Assembly: GCA_021323855.1 (NCBI GenBank)
Contig: JAJPKE010000026.1
Location: 62,001-126,000 of the forward strand
Origin: Chloroflexota bacterium
GTDB lineage: Bacteria; Chloroflexota; Ktedonobacteria; Ktedonobacterales; JADMIN01
Length of the DNA stretch: 64,000 bases
Direction of reading: 5' to 3'
Below are positions 51,023-59,070 of this stretch, in pieces (the stretch's first letter is position 1; each line of letters begins with the position of its first letter). A program made the position numbers and the translations under genes. The notes beneath the pieces were generated by a model that saw only the letters and a list, made by a program, of their open reading frames with translations, made no database searches and was not told the origin of the DNA.

Positions 51023-51847
51023 ATGCCCGATTCTATCTCATTTGACCCCATCGCCGCGCAGTATGACAACACGCGCAGCTATGCCCCCGATGTGGCGGCG
51101 CAAATTGCCGATGGCTTGATGCGGCTAGGGCGGCTCACGGCAGGCGACCATGCGCTGGAGATTGGCGTCGGCACCGGGCGAATCGCGCTGCCGCTGCTGG
51201 AGCGTGGCCTCAATGTCACCGGCGTGGACATCTCCGCCGGCATGATGGAGCGCATGCAGGCGAAACTGGCCGCGCTCCAGGCCGCCGAGCCGCAGCGACC
51301 CTGGGGCGCGCTTACCACACGGCTGGCCGATATGACAGATCTGCCGTTTGCCGATGGCGCGTTCGCCGCCGTCATCGGCGTGCATATCTTCCACCTCGTA
51401 TCCAAATGGCGGCGCGCGCTGGACGAAGCCCTGCGGGTCCTCACACCCGGCGGCGCGCTGCTGATCGGCCAGGATATGCGCGATGTCGAGTCGCTCAACC
51501 ATATCTATGAGCAGTGGGAAGCGATCATCGCATCGCTCGGCCTGGATGCCCGCAATGTTGGCGCCTCCGGCTATACCGCGGTCGTGCGTGAGCTACGCGG
51601 GCGCGGGTTGCCGGTGGAGGAAACGGTCATCGCCACGTGGCTCGCCAGTTTTCCGCCACGCTCTGTGCTGGAAAGCATCACCAAACGCGAATGGTCGAAG
51701 ACGTGGCGCGTGCCCGACGATCTCTTCGCGGAATCCGCGCGCCTGCTCACCGATTGGGCAAAGCGCACATATGGCGACGCGCTAGACCAGTACCAGACCG
51801 GCTCCTATTCATTCAAGGTGGCGTTGGTCCGGCGCCCACACCAATAG
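51023..51847 (+). CDS. Class I SAM-dependent methyltransferase, UbiE-like
   Basis: 274 residues, GGAG about 10 bases upstream. Motif I ALEIGVGTGRIALPLL, motif II VTGVDISAGMMERM and motif III DMTDLPFADGAFAAVIGVHI, followed by the YEQWEAIIASLG helix region. Resembles the UbiE/arsenite-methyltransferase branch, but no specific substrate residue is recognised. Confidence 0.85.
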   Translation: MPDSISFDPIAAQYDNTRSYAPDVAAQIADGLMRLGRLTAGDHALEIGVGTGRIALPLLERGLNVTGVDISAGMMERMQAKLAALQAAEPQRPWGALTTRLADMTDLPFADGAFAAVIGVHIFHLVSKWRRALDEALRVLTPGGALLIGQDMRDVESLNHIYEQWEAIIASLGLDARNVGASGYTAVVRELRGRGLPVEETVIATWLASFPPRSVLESITKREWSKTWRVPDDLFAESARLLTDWAKRTYGDALDQYQTGSYSFKVALVRRPHQ

Positions 51848-51874
51848 TGAATCGTGTAGAAGGGATGTTTCGAT

Positions 51875-52264
51875 ATGGCAGACGGCACATTCGCAACGGC
51901 TATCAACTGTATGGATGGTCGTGTTCAGTCGCCAGTGGCGGACTGGATAAAGACCAACCAACAGGTGCAATATGTGGATATGATTACCGAGGCCGGCCCT
52001 GATGGCATCATGGCGCAGGGCACAATCGCGCAGATAGACGCGATCAAACAGCGTGTTCTTGTCTCAGTGAACGCGCACCAGTCGCATTTCGTAGTGATTG
52101 CCGGCCATCACGGCTGCGCAGGGAATCCCGTCTCGAAGGAAGAGCACATCGCCCATATCAACGCCGCGATGCAGGTAATTGCCTCCTGGCTGTTGCCCGT
52201 CGAAATCGTTGGGCTGTGGGTCAACGACCAGTGGGAGGTCGAGGTCGTCGGCGCGCTCCGGTAG
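51875..52264 (+). CDS. Small beta-carbonic-anhydrase-like protein
   Basis: 129 residues. The zinc-site pattern of beta carbonic anhydrases is kept: CMDGR with Cys12, Asp14 and Arg16, and AGHHGCAGNP with His and Cys81. The protein is much shorter than ordinary beta enzymes (about 200), matching the small putative carbonic anhydrase family. It may hydrate CO2 or have another role. GAAGGGATG precedes the start. Confidence 0.8.
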   Translation: MADGTFATAINCMDGRVQSPVADWIKTNQQVQYVDMITEAGPDGIMAQGTIAQIDAIKQRVLVSVNAHQSHFVVIAGHHGCAGNPVSKEEHIAHINAAMQVIASWLLPVEIVGLWVNDQWEVEVVGALR

Positions 52265-52271
52265 CGGTGCC

Positions 52272-52976
52272 TCAACTCACCCTGAGATGGGGCGCGAAGT
52301 CTTGCAGGCGATAGCTGCGCAGGTCGCCGATAGCGTCAATGGTGATATCGGGCGGCGGCATGCTGGGATCGTCGGCGACGCCATAGTGGCCCTGGCGCAC
52401 CTGCACTGTCACGAAGCGGTCGGGGAAGCGTTCTTTGGTGGCGGAGAGGATGCGCCGCTTGTCGTCCACCATGACATAGAAGAGCGCCGGCCAGCGCATG
52501 AACACTTCTTCGAGATGGTCTTCCTTGTGGACGTAGATCAGCACGCGCCAATCCACTGCCGACGCCAGCCCGCTCTGCTCAATCTTGAGCGGCTGATACA
52601 TGCTATCGCCATCTGAGACAATCGCTGGCAGGCCGAGCGTCTTGAGATAGTCCAGTGTAGCGAGCGATTCGGGATAGAGCCGCGCGGCAAAAGGATAGTC
52701 CATGATGATGGCGCGTAGCCGCTCTTGCGTCTGCGTATCCGGCGCAAAGGGGCGAAATCGCTCGAAGGTCAGCGGGAAATCTACGGTGCCGGTGAGCGCG
52801 CGCACCTCCTCGTAGACCTGCCAGAAGCGCGCGGTCAGCGCCTCGCCCAGCAGCGCATGCAATTGCGTATCGAGATCAACTTTCAGGGCGTCGTTGTCTA
52901 GCAGCGTATTGTCACAGTCCAGAATAAATACCACCTGAGCTGGAGTGTCCGATGGCAGCGATGTTGGCTCGCGCAT
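52272..52976 (-). CDS. HAD-family hydrolase
   Basis: 234 residues from ATG 52976. Motif I FILDCDNTLLDND with the nucleophile and general-acid Asp, motif II at IVSDGDSMY (Ser) and VMVDDKRRIL as the acidic motif IV. A phosphatase-like HAD with an inserted cap. The frame is open upstream to 53114, but AGAAGG favours the start used here. Substrate not predictable. Confidence 0.82.
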   Translation of the reverse strand: MREPTSLPSDTPAQVVFILDCDNTLLDNDALKVDLDTQLHALLGEALTARFWQVYEEVRALTGTVDFPLTFERFRPFAPDTQTQERLRAIIMDYPFAARLYPESLATLDYLKTLGLPAIVSDGDSMYQPLKIEQSGLASAVDWRVLIYVHKEDHLEEVFMRWPALFYVMVDDKRRILSATKERFPDRFVTVQVRQGHYGVADDPSMPPPDITIDAIGDLRSYRLQDFAPHLRVS

Positions 52977-53222
52977 AATTTTTTGCATCCTTCTTTCTAT
53001 CTCTATCGCCTTGCTATGAATACTATGGATGGCGCGACATTGCGCGAGAATTATTGTAGCACGCATGGCCTCGTATAGCGTCATATGGTGTTGTGCGGCG
53101 TTGTATGGCGTCATAACGAGGATGGGCGATGCCGAAACGTGCGTGTCCCTGGTAACGTATTCTATGGGAGAGTGAGATATCTCGCTCGTAACAGGTTTCG
53201 CAGCGAAAGAAGGTCAGATGGT

Positions 53223-54491
53223 ATGGAGCGCCCTCCCGAACAGACACCAGCACCCTATGACGCCGAGAGCGCGAGCACGGCCAACGCTGCGTATCCAACC
53301 GACCCGTCAAACTCTACCGTTTCACCAAAGCCAGCGTATCCGCTGACCTATCCGCCATCGTATCTGGCATATCCACCCCACTGGCCGCCCGCCGCCAATC
53401 CGCCAGCGGAGCAACAGAGCCAGGCGGGTGAGGCAAACCAGCAGGGACAGGCAGGCAATGGGCAGACCGGACCGACCGAACAGGCCATGCCGCAGTATCC
53501 TGGATACCCACCCTATTATCCGCCAGCGCCGCCCTACTGGCCGACGTACCCGCCTGATGGCAGCTATCCGCCGCCTCCGCCATATGCGCAGATGCCGCCT
53601 ACTCCGCCATACCCGCCATATGGCTATCCGGGATATCAAGGGATTCAGGGCTATCCGGGACACATGGGATACACGGGTTACCCACCCTATACGCCATACC
53701 AGCCACCGGCCACGGGGAATGCCGCGCCAGCCGGTGATCCGAACGCGCAGCAGCGTCTCGCCAGTGTTGCCGCCGGTTCGGTACAGGTTGCTATCTTTAC
53801 TAAAGCAGTGCTGCCGCTGCTGAGCCTCGCAGTGAGTTTCATCACTTACGCCTGGCTCTTCGGTTGGCAGTTTGGCATTGGCATCATCGTGCTGCTCTTC
53901 ATCCATGAGATCGGCCACTATATCATCATTCGCGCCAAAGGGTTGCCCGCCAGCCTGCCGGTCTTCATTCCACTGATTGGCGCGTATGTGGCGATGCGCC
54001 GTATGCCCGTCTCCGTGCGCGACGAAGCGGAAATCGCGCTGGCGGGGCCAGCGGCGGGCGCTCTCTCCGGCATCGCCTGCTATCTGCTCTTCCTGTGGAC
54101 GCAGGTGCCGATTCTGCTGCCGCTGGCGTGGTTTGCCTTCTTCCTCAATCTGCTCAACCTCGTGCCGGTGGCGCCGCTGGATGGTGGCCGCATCGTCGGC
54201 GCTATCTCGCGCTGGATTTGGGTGGCCGGTCTGGTGTTGGTCGCCGTGGCCTTCGTCTATATTGGCAATCCGACCGACCGCATCATCTTGCTGATTCTCG
54301 GCTGGCTCGGCTTCACGCAATTGCGCAGCCGCTTCCGCGAGTCCGGCCCCAATGCCTCCTACTATCGCATCTCATTCTGGGCACGCGCCTATGTCACGCT
54401 GCTCTATGTTGGGCTGGCGGGCGCGCTGGCGCTCGGCCTGCTGGCGACGCAGCAGACGATGGCGGAGCATCTCATGCGGCTCTTCTCCTGA
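53223..54491 (+). CDS. M50 site-2-type metalloprotease with Pro/Tyr-rich N-terminal tail
   Basis: 422 residues from ATG 53223. Residues 1 to about 180 are low-complexity, dominated by Pro, Tyr and Gly, with repeats such as YPGYPPYYPPAPPYWPTYPP. Five or six membrane helices follow. The zinc site is HEIGH (228-232) in LLFIHEIGHYIIIRAKG, and Asp320 in NLVPVAPLDGGRIVGAIS is the third ligand. Such proteases cut transmembrane segments of signalling proteins. The tail is probably cytoplasmic and may mediate partner binding or condensation; that is inference. Confidence 0.88.
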   Translation: MERPPEQTPAPYDAESASTANAAYPTDPSNSTVSPKPAYPLTYPPSYLAYPPHWPPAANPPAEQQSQAGEANQQGQAGNGQTGPTEQAMPQYPGYPPYYPPAPPYWPTYPPDGSYPPPPPYAQMPPTPPYPPYGYPGYQGIQGYPGHMGYTGYPPYTPYQPPATGNAAPAGDPNAQQRLASVAAGSVQVAIFTKAVLPLLSLAVSFITYAWLFGWQFGIGIIVLLFIHEIGHYIIIRAKGLPASLPVFIPLIGAYVAMRRMPVSVRDEAEIALAGPAAGALSGIACYLLFLWTQVPILLPLAWFAFFLNLLNLVPVAPLDGGRIVGAISRWIWVAGLVLVAVAFVYIGNPTDRIILLILGWLGFTQLRSRFRESGPNASYYRISFWARAYVTLLYVGLAGALALGLLATQQTMAEHLMRLFS

Positions 54492-54494
54492 TAA

Positions 54495-55268
54495 TCAAGC
54501 GTTGCGGCGCTGTGCGCGCCGGTGGAGCAGCGCATCGCCCCAACTCAAGAATCCTGCCGTCATGAAGCCATGCAAGATCGCCGGCAGCAGCAGCGAGCGC
54601 CGCTTGCCAGATGCAAGATAGAGCGCGCCGAACAGCCCGCCAGCCGCCGTCACACCGGCAATTGCGCGCCAGCTCCAATTGCCCAGCCGGTGATAGGCTC
54701 CGAATGCAGCGGTCGCCAGCGTCCAGCCCAGCACTGTGGCGCCTTTCGGGGAAATTGGCAACCGTCGCAGGCCAGCAATCGCCACTGTCTGGACCATGCC
54801 GCGCCAGAAGAGTTCTTCGGCAGGCGCATTCACCGCCAGATAAAACGCCGTCTGAAGCGCCTGATCGGATGGTGTGGGCAGCCGGTAGCCGGGAGCGATC
54901 ATACCGCGATAAGCAGCGGCGATACCGGCGAGCGGGATACCAGCGGCGGCGCCAATCACGAGGTCGCGCGCCCAGCCGTCGCGTGTGCAGCCGACGCCAC
55001 GCGCGCCAACGCCACTGGCGCGTGCATAGATGGCCGTCGCCGCCACGAATGGCACGATGCGCCCAAGCGTATCCTTCCAGAGCCAGCGCCAGGTGTCTTG
55101 CACGGTGTTGCGCGGAATCCTGCGGCTACGTGCGCTATAGTATGAGGCCGGTTCGGGGGATGGAACTGGCGCTAGTGGCGTTATCGGCGTTATCTGTGGG
55201 GAATGGGAAGCAGATAAATTGTCAGGCGTATCAGGCTCAGGAAGTTCTGGAAGCGCATCTTCGTACAA
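54495..55268 (-). CDS. CPBP-family intramembrane metalloprotease
   Basis: 257 residues, apparently from a TTG at 55268. N-terminal Pro/Ser-rich tail, then about six membrane helices. The CPBP motif EELFWRG (EExxxR) lies in NAPAEELFWRGMVQTV, and a later GAYHRLGNWSW carries the His of the second motif. These enzymes cleave C-terminal CAAX-like or membrane substrates. It converges on the M50 protease gene with 3 bp between the stops, a pairing of two intramembrane proteases. Confidence 0.8.
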   Translation of the reverse strand: MYEDALPELPEPDTPDNLSASHSPQITPITPLAPVPSPEPASYYSARSRRIPRNTVQDTWRWLWKDTLGRIVPFVAATAIYARASGVGARGVGCTRDGWARDLVIGAAAGIPLAGIAAAYRGMIAPGYRLPTPSDQALQTAFYLAVNAPAEELFWRGMVQTVAIAGLRRLPISPKGATVLGWTLATAAFGAYHRLGNWSWRAIAGVTAAGGLFGALYLASGKRRSLLLPAILHGFMTAGFLSWGDALLHRRAQRRNA

Positions 55269-55545
55269 GGGAAACTATCCTCTCTAGCGGGTCTCGCACA
55301 TCTCGCACATAGCGCAGGGCTGTGTTGTTGATAATAGCGCCTATTCTATCGCAAAAACGTGCTTGACTGCCTATCTTGTGGTCAACTTTCTAGTATATTG
55401 GGGTGCCAGAGGGATACAAACGTTGACCGTTGCGATACAATGGCCGTAACGATTGTCGGCTTTGGCGCGGGAAAGAGGAACCGTCCCCCCGCCCGTTGGA
55501 AGTTGAAAGCGCCTGGCGCGTTCGCTGGCCCTGGGGGTCGCACTG

Positions 55546-58500
55546 ATGCAATGCCCACGTTGTGGATTCCTGACCGATGGCATGACACAGACCTGTCCGC
55601 GCTGTGGTTTGGCCTTACCGTTGGCTTCACGGCCAGTGCGTCGTGCCCAAACGGACCCCGCTCTGGGAGGAAACCAGGCCATTGATGGCGTCTGGCGCGA
55701 ACTTGACGACGAACAAATGGGTGGCCCAGGTGGTCCAGCGACAGACGACGGGCCGCCGTCCTGGTTGCTGCGCGCCTTACGCGACGCAAATGCTGGTAAC
55801 CAGAGCAACCAGGGTAATCAGGGGATGCCACCCCATGCTGGCAGCGCCTCCACGCCATTGTCGTCGCAGCCCAATGTGCCGCCGCGTGGCTTTGCCGCGC
55901 CGCCCGCCTTCACCCGCGAGCAGCCCGGCGCATCTGGCGGACGCCCGCCATCATTCCCACCGTTTCCTCCGCTCTACGGCGCCAACGGCGAACCGCAAAC
56001 CTCTGCGCCAGGCGTTGGTGGCTTTGGCAGTGGACCACTGGGACCGATGCCCTTGCAGGACATCGCCCCTAGCTCCGGCGGCCTCGATCAGCGCCAGATG
56101 GCTCCCATGAACCCGGTGAACCCGATGGCTGGCATGGAAAATCGCTTTGCGCCACCGGCACAGGCGATGGTTCCCAGCGGGCAGATCGGCATGCCAGCGG
56201 CGGCATCCGGTTTTGCCGGGCTGAACGAACTGCTTGGCCCTGGCAGTGTCCTCAAGGGCGGGCGCTACCGTCTGATACAGCGATTTTATGGCGGTGGTTC
56301 TGCGCAGCCACCGAATAACGAACCGCCGCTGATGGTCGCCACCGATACTGAATTGCCAAACGGGCGTGTCCTGGTGCAAGAGGTGTTGCTGAATAGCGTC
56401 CGGCCAGAAGATAGCGAAAACGCACGGCGGCTGATCGCGCAACGTCTCCTCATGCTGGCATCCTATCCTGCGATGCCCCGGTTGGTGGATCATTTTGGCG
56501 AGCGACGCCGCCATTTCCTGGTGTTTGAGTTACCCTCTGGCGATTTGCTGGCAGATCGTCTTCAGCGCGCACATGGGCCGATGGCTGAGACGGCGGCGAT
56601 ACGTCTGGCGCTGCAAATCCTCGATGCGCTGCATGTGTTCGAGCAACAATATCCGCCATTCATTCACGGCAACCTCTCGCCCGCGAATATTATTCTGCGT
56701 CCGAGCGGGCAGGTGGTTCTGGTGGGCTGCTCGCCGCACCTGCTGCTCTATCCCAACGGCACAGTGGATCATCCGCCTGCGGGCGGTTTCCCTGGCTATG
56801 CGGCGCCGGAGCAGGCGCGCGGGCAGGCGACGCCGCGCTCTGATCTCTATGCGCTCTGCGCCATCCTGCAATACGCGGTGACAGGCATCGCGCCCGCGAC
56901 ACGCGGCAACGCGCCACGCCCATCGGCGCGCCACCAGAATCCTGATGTCTCACTGGAACTGGAAGACGTGCTGAGTCATGGCATGCGCCCTTCTTCCACG
57001 CAACGCTACCAGAGTACTGCGGAGTTGCGCGAGGCGCTGGAGCCGCTGGCGGCGGGCCACGTGACGCATGTGCCGGATGAACTGCGCGACGAAGATGCGC
57101 GCGCGATGGGGCTGGCGCCGGTGCGCGATGCGCGCGGGCGGCTTGTGCTGCCAAAAAAGCAACGCCGGCTCCAGAATCCACTCTTCCTCTTCGGCATCAT
57201 CCTTACCTTGATCGTTGTGATTGGCGGCGGCGTGCTGTTTGCCGTTTCGCCGCACGGTAGCAGTGCCCCGCCTGTGCCAACCCCCAATGATCTGGCGCAA
57301 CTCGTCCAGCAGCAGAATATTGGGTTGAGCGGTGGCGAATTTGCGTTTGATACGCAGCGACCCGATGGCAATGACAAAACGCACGGCACTGGCTATCTGG
57401 CCTCCGGCGACGTTGCCGACGCGCACCAGGCATACCTCAAGGCGATGAGTGATGATCCCGCCGATGCCGAAGCGGCTATCTACGCCGAAGATTTGCAGAT
57501 AACGCTCTCGAACGCCCCCTACTTTACCATCGTGGTTGGTACGGTTCTGGACCCGAATGCGCAACCATCAGATATTGCGGCCTCGCGTGCAGAGCTACAG
57601 GGCATCTATCTGGCGCAGCATCATATCAACAGCGCCGATCTGCTGCCGGATGGCTTAAAAGTGCGTGTGTTGGTCCTCAACTCCGGCGCAACGGTTGATG
57701 GCGCGACGACTGCCGCCGACGTGCTCTTGAAACAGATCCAGCGCGGTAATGCGCAGCATCTCGTCGGCATCATCGGCTGGCCGGAGATACAGCAGACCCA
57801 ACTGGCGCGCTCCGAACTCAAGGCGACCGGATTGCTGTTTATCGCACCGACCGCCAGCGACGATAGCATGAAGAACTTCGAGGAGTCGCTTTTCCGGATG
57901 GTGCCACTCAATAGTGTGCAGGCGCAAAATATGGCGGATACGGCAGTCCAGCAGATGAACGCGACAAACGTGCTGGTGCTGTCGGACCCGAAAGACCCGG
58001 TGAGCGCCGCGATGGCCGCAAGTTTCGCTACTGAGCTACAGAACCAGCAGACCAGCGCCAGTGTGCCGATTCCGATTGTCGTGCATACGGCCACCTATAC
58101 CTCAAATGCCAACACGGACTTTACCGCCATTGCGCGCAATGCCATCTTCCGTGATGGCGCGAACTTGATCTATCTCTCCACTGGCCAGCAAGGCAGTGAC
58201 CTGGACGCCATTGACCTTGCCAGGGCGGTCGTCTCCGTCAGCCAGAGCGCGGGCATCACGGCGCCGCGCATTCTGACGGATAGCCGCGCCTATACGCCTG
58301 CGCTGCTGGGATTGGGGTCCAGCCCTGCGGCAAGCCTCGTGCAAGATAGGAGTAATCTCGCGGCGCTTTCTGATCTCTATGTTGAGACGCTGGCCGACCA
58401 GAACGAATGGACGGCGCTGAACCTGACCTCATCGGTGCCGGATACGTTCAACAATAATTTCGAGAACCAGTACGGCACCAATCTTTCGCCGGATGGGCTA

Positions 58501-58893
58501 GTAGGACCGAACTCGACGGTTATCCTGACGTATGACGCGCTGCGGATGCTCGTCTCCGCCAGTTCTGAGTCCATTGCTATGGGAGGAAACGGTACCCACG
58601 GACAGATCGTGTACCCAACGCCGCTGCTCGTGCGCAATGAACTGGGGCTGTTCGATCCGAATCACCCATTCATCGGAATCAGTGGCGCGATTTCCTACGA
58701 TCTCTCCGGCAATCTCAACGGAGACCTGCCCGGTGTGGATAAGGGACCAGGCCGTTCCGTGGGCATCCTGCAATTCATCCCATTCTCGACGGCGCTGGCA
58801 GATGGGCAGGTCGCGCGGGCGCAGGTGGCGTTCGTCACCGGCGGCACCAGCTACTTCTGCCACAAGGCGACGTGTAGCCTCTCGCCGGTGTAG
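55546..58893 (+). CDS. Zinc-ribbon / pseudokinase / transmembrane / periplasmic-binding-protein fusion
   Basis: 1115 residues. Cys3, 6, 17 and 20 form a zinc ribbon (CPRCG x2). A Pro/Gly/Ala-rich disordered tail runs to about 215. Residues 230-503 have a Ser/Thr-kinase fold but lack catalysis: VAIK is VLVQ, HRDLKPxN is HGNLSPAN (374-381, Asp to Asn) and DFG is GCS. The APE (AAPEQ) and DLYAL regions remain. One membrane helix (543-567) follows. Residues about 600-1115 resemble type I periplasmic-binding proteins of the branched-chain amino acid family (VGIIGWPEIQQTQLARSELK, IAPTASDDSM). A transmembrane receptor with a cytoplasmic scaffold kinase is likely. GGGGG precedes the ATG. Confidence 0.85.
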   Translation: MQCPRCGFLTDGMTQTCPRCGLALPLASRPVRRAQTDPALGGNQAIDGVWRELDDEQMGGPGGPATDDGPPSWLLRALRDANAGNQSNQGNQGMPPHAGSASTPLSSQPNVPPRGFAAPPAFTREQPGASGGRPPSFPPFPPLYGANGEPQTSAPGVGGFGSGPLGPMPLQDIAPSSGGLDQRQMAPMNPVNPMAGMENRFAPPAQAMVPSGQIGMPAAASGFAGLNELLGPGSVLKGGRYRLIQRFYGGGSAQPPNNEPPLMVATDTELPNGRVLVQEVLLNSVRPEDSENARRLIAQRLLMLASYPAMPRLVDHFGERRRHFLVFELPSGDLLADRLQRAHGPMAETAAIRLALQILDALHVFEQQYPPFIHGNLSPANIILRPSGQVVLVGCSPHLLLYPNGTVDHPPAGGFPGYAAPEQARGQATPRSDLYALCAILQYAVTGIAPATRGNAPRPSARHQNPDVSLELEDVLSHGMRPSSTQRYQSTAELREALEPLAAGHVTHVPDELRDEDARAMGLAPVRDARGRLVLPKKQRRLQNPLFLFGIILTLIVVIGGGVLFAVSPHGSSAPPVPTPNDLAQLVQQQNIGLSGGEFAFDTQRPDGNDKTHGTGYLASGDVADAHQAYLKAMSDDPADAEAAIYAEDLQITLSNAPYFTIVVGTVLDPNAQPSDIAASRAELQGIYLAQHHINSADLLPDGLKVRVLVLNSGATVDGATTAADVLLKQIQRGNAQHLVGIIGWPEIQQTQLARSELKATGLLFIAPTASDDSMKNFEESLFRMVPLNSVQAQNMADTAVQQMNATNVLVLSDPKDPVSAAMAASFATELQNQQTSASVPIPIVVHTATYTSNANTDFTAIARNAIFRDGANLIYLSTGQQGSDLDAIDLARAVVSVSQSAGITAPRILTDSRAYTPALLGLGSSPAASLVQDRSNLAALSDLYVETLADQNEWTALNLTSSVPDTFNNNFENQYGTNLSPDGLVGPNSTVILTYDALRMLVSASSESIAMGGNGTHGQIVYPTPLLVRNELGLFDPNHPFIGISGAISYDLSGNLNGDLPGVDKGPGRSVGILQFIPFSTALADGQVARAQVAFVTGGTSYFCHKATCSLSPV

Positions 58894-58907
58894 GCGCTGG
58901 ACCACAG

Positions 58908-59061
58908 CAGGCGAACGAATTCGCGCCTGGCTGGCTTTCAGCCGCAAAACCTGCCTTCGCAGGTTCGGAGCAGGTAGATGTCTGCGCCTCTCTGCCTGTC
59001 TCTAGTCCGCGCAGGCGGACTTGGGGGCCAACGGCCATCCAGGCGCGAATTCATTCGCCGG
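58908..59061. repeat. 154-bp palindromic repeat (MITE-like)
   Basis: A 27-bp end at 58908-58934 (CAGGCGAACGAATTCGCGCC and onward) is repeated inverted at 59035-59061 with 24 of 27 bases matching. Inner hairpins: AACCTGC-CTTC-GCAGGTT and GTCCGC-GCAG-GCGGAC. It fills the gap between the convergent pseudokinase and E2 genes. Confidence 0.85.
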
Positions 59062-59070
59062 ACCTATCTC

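Noticed and set aside
53322..54320. 332-residue minus-strand frame
   Set aside because: Antisense to the M50 gene; Arg/Trp/Ile repeats come from the Pro/Tyr-coding repeats.
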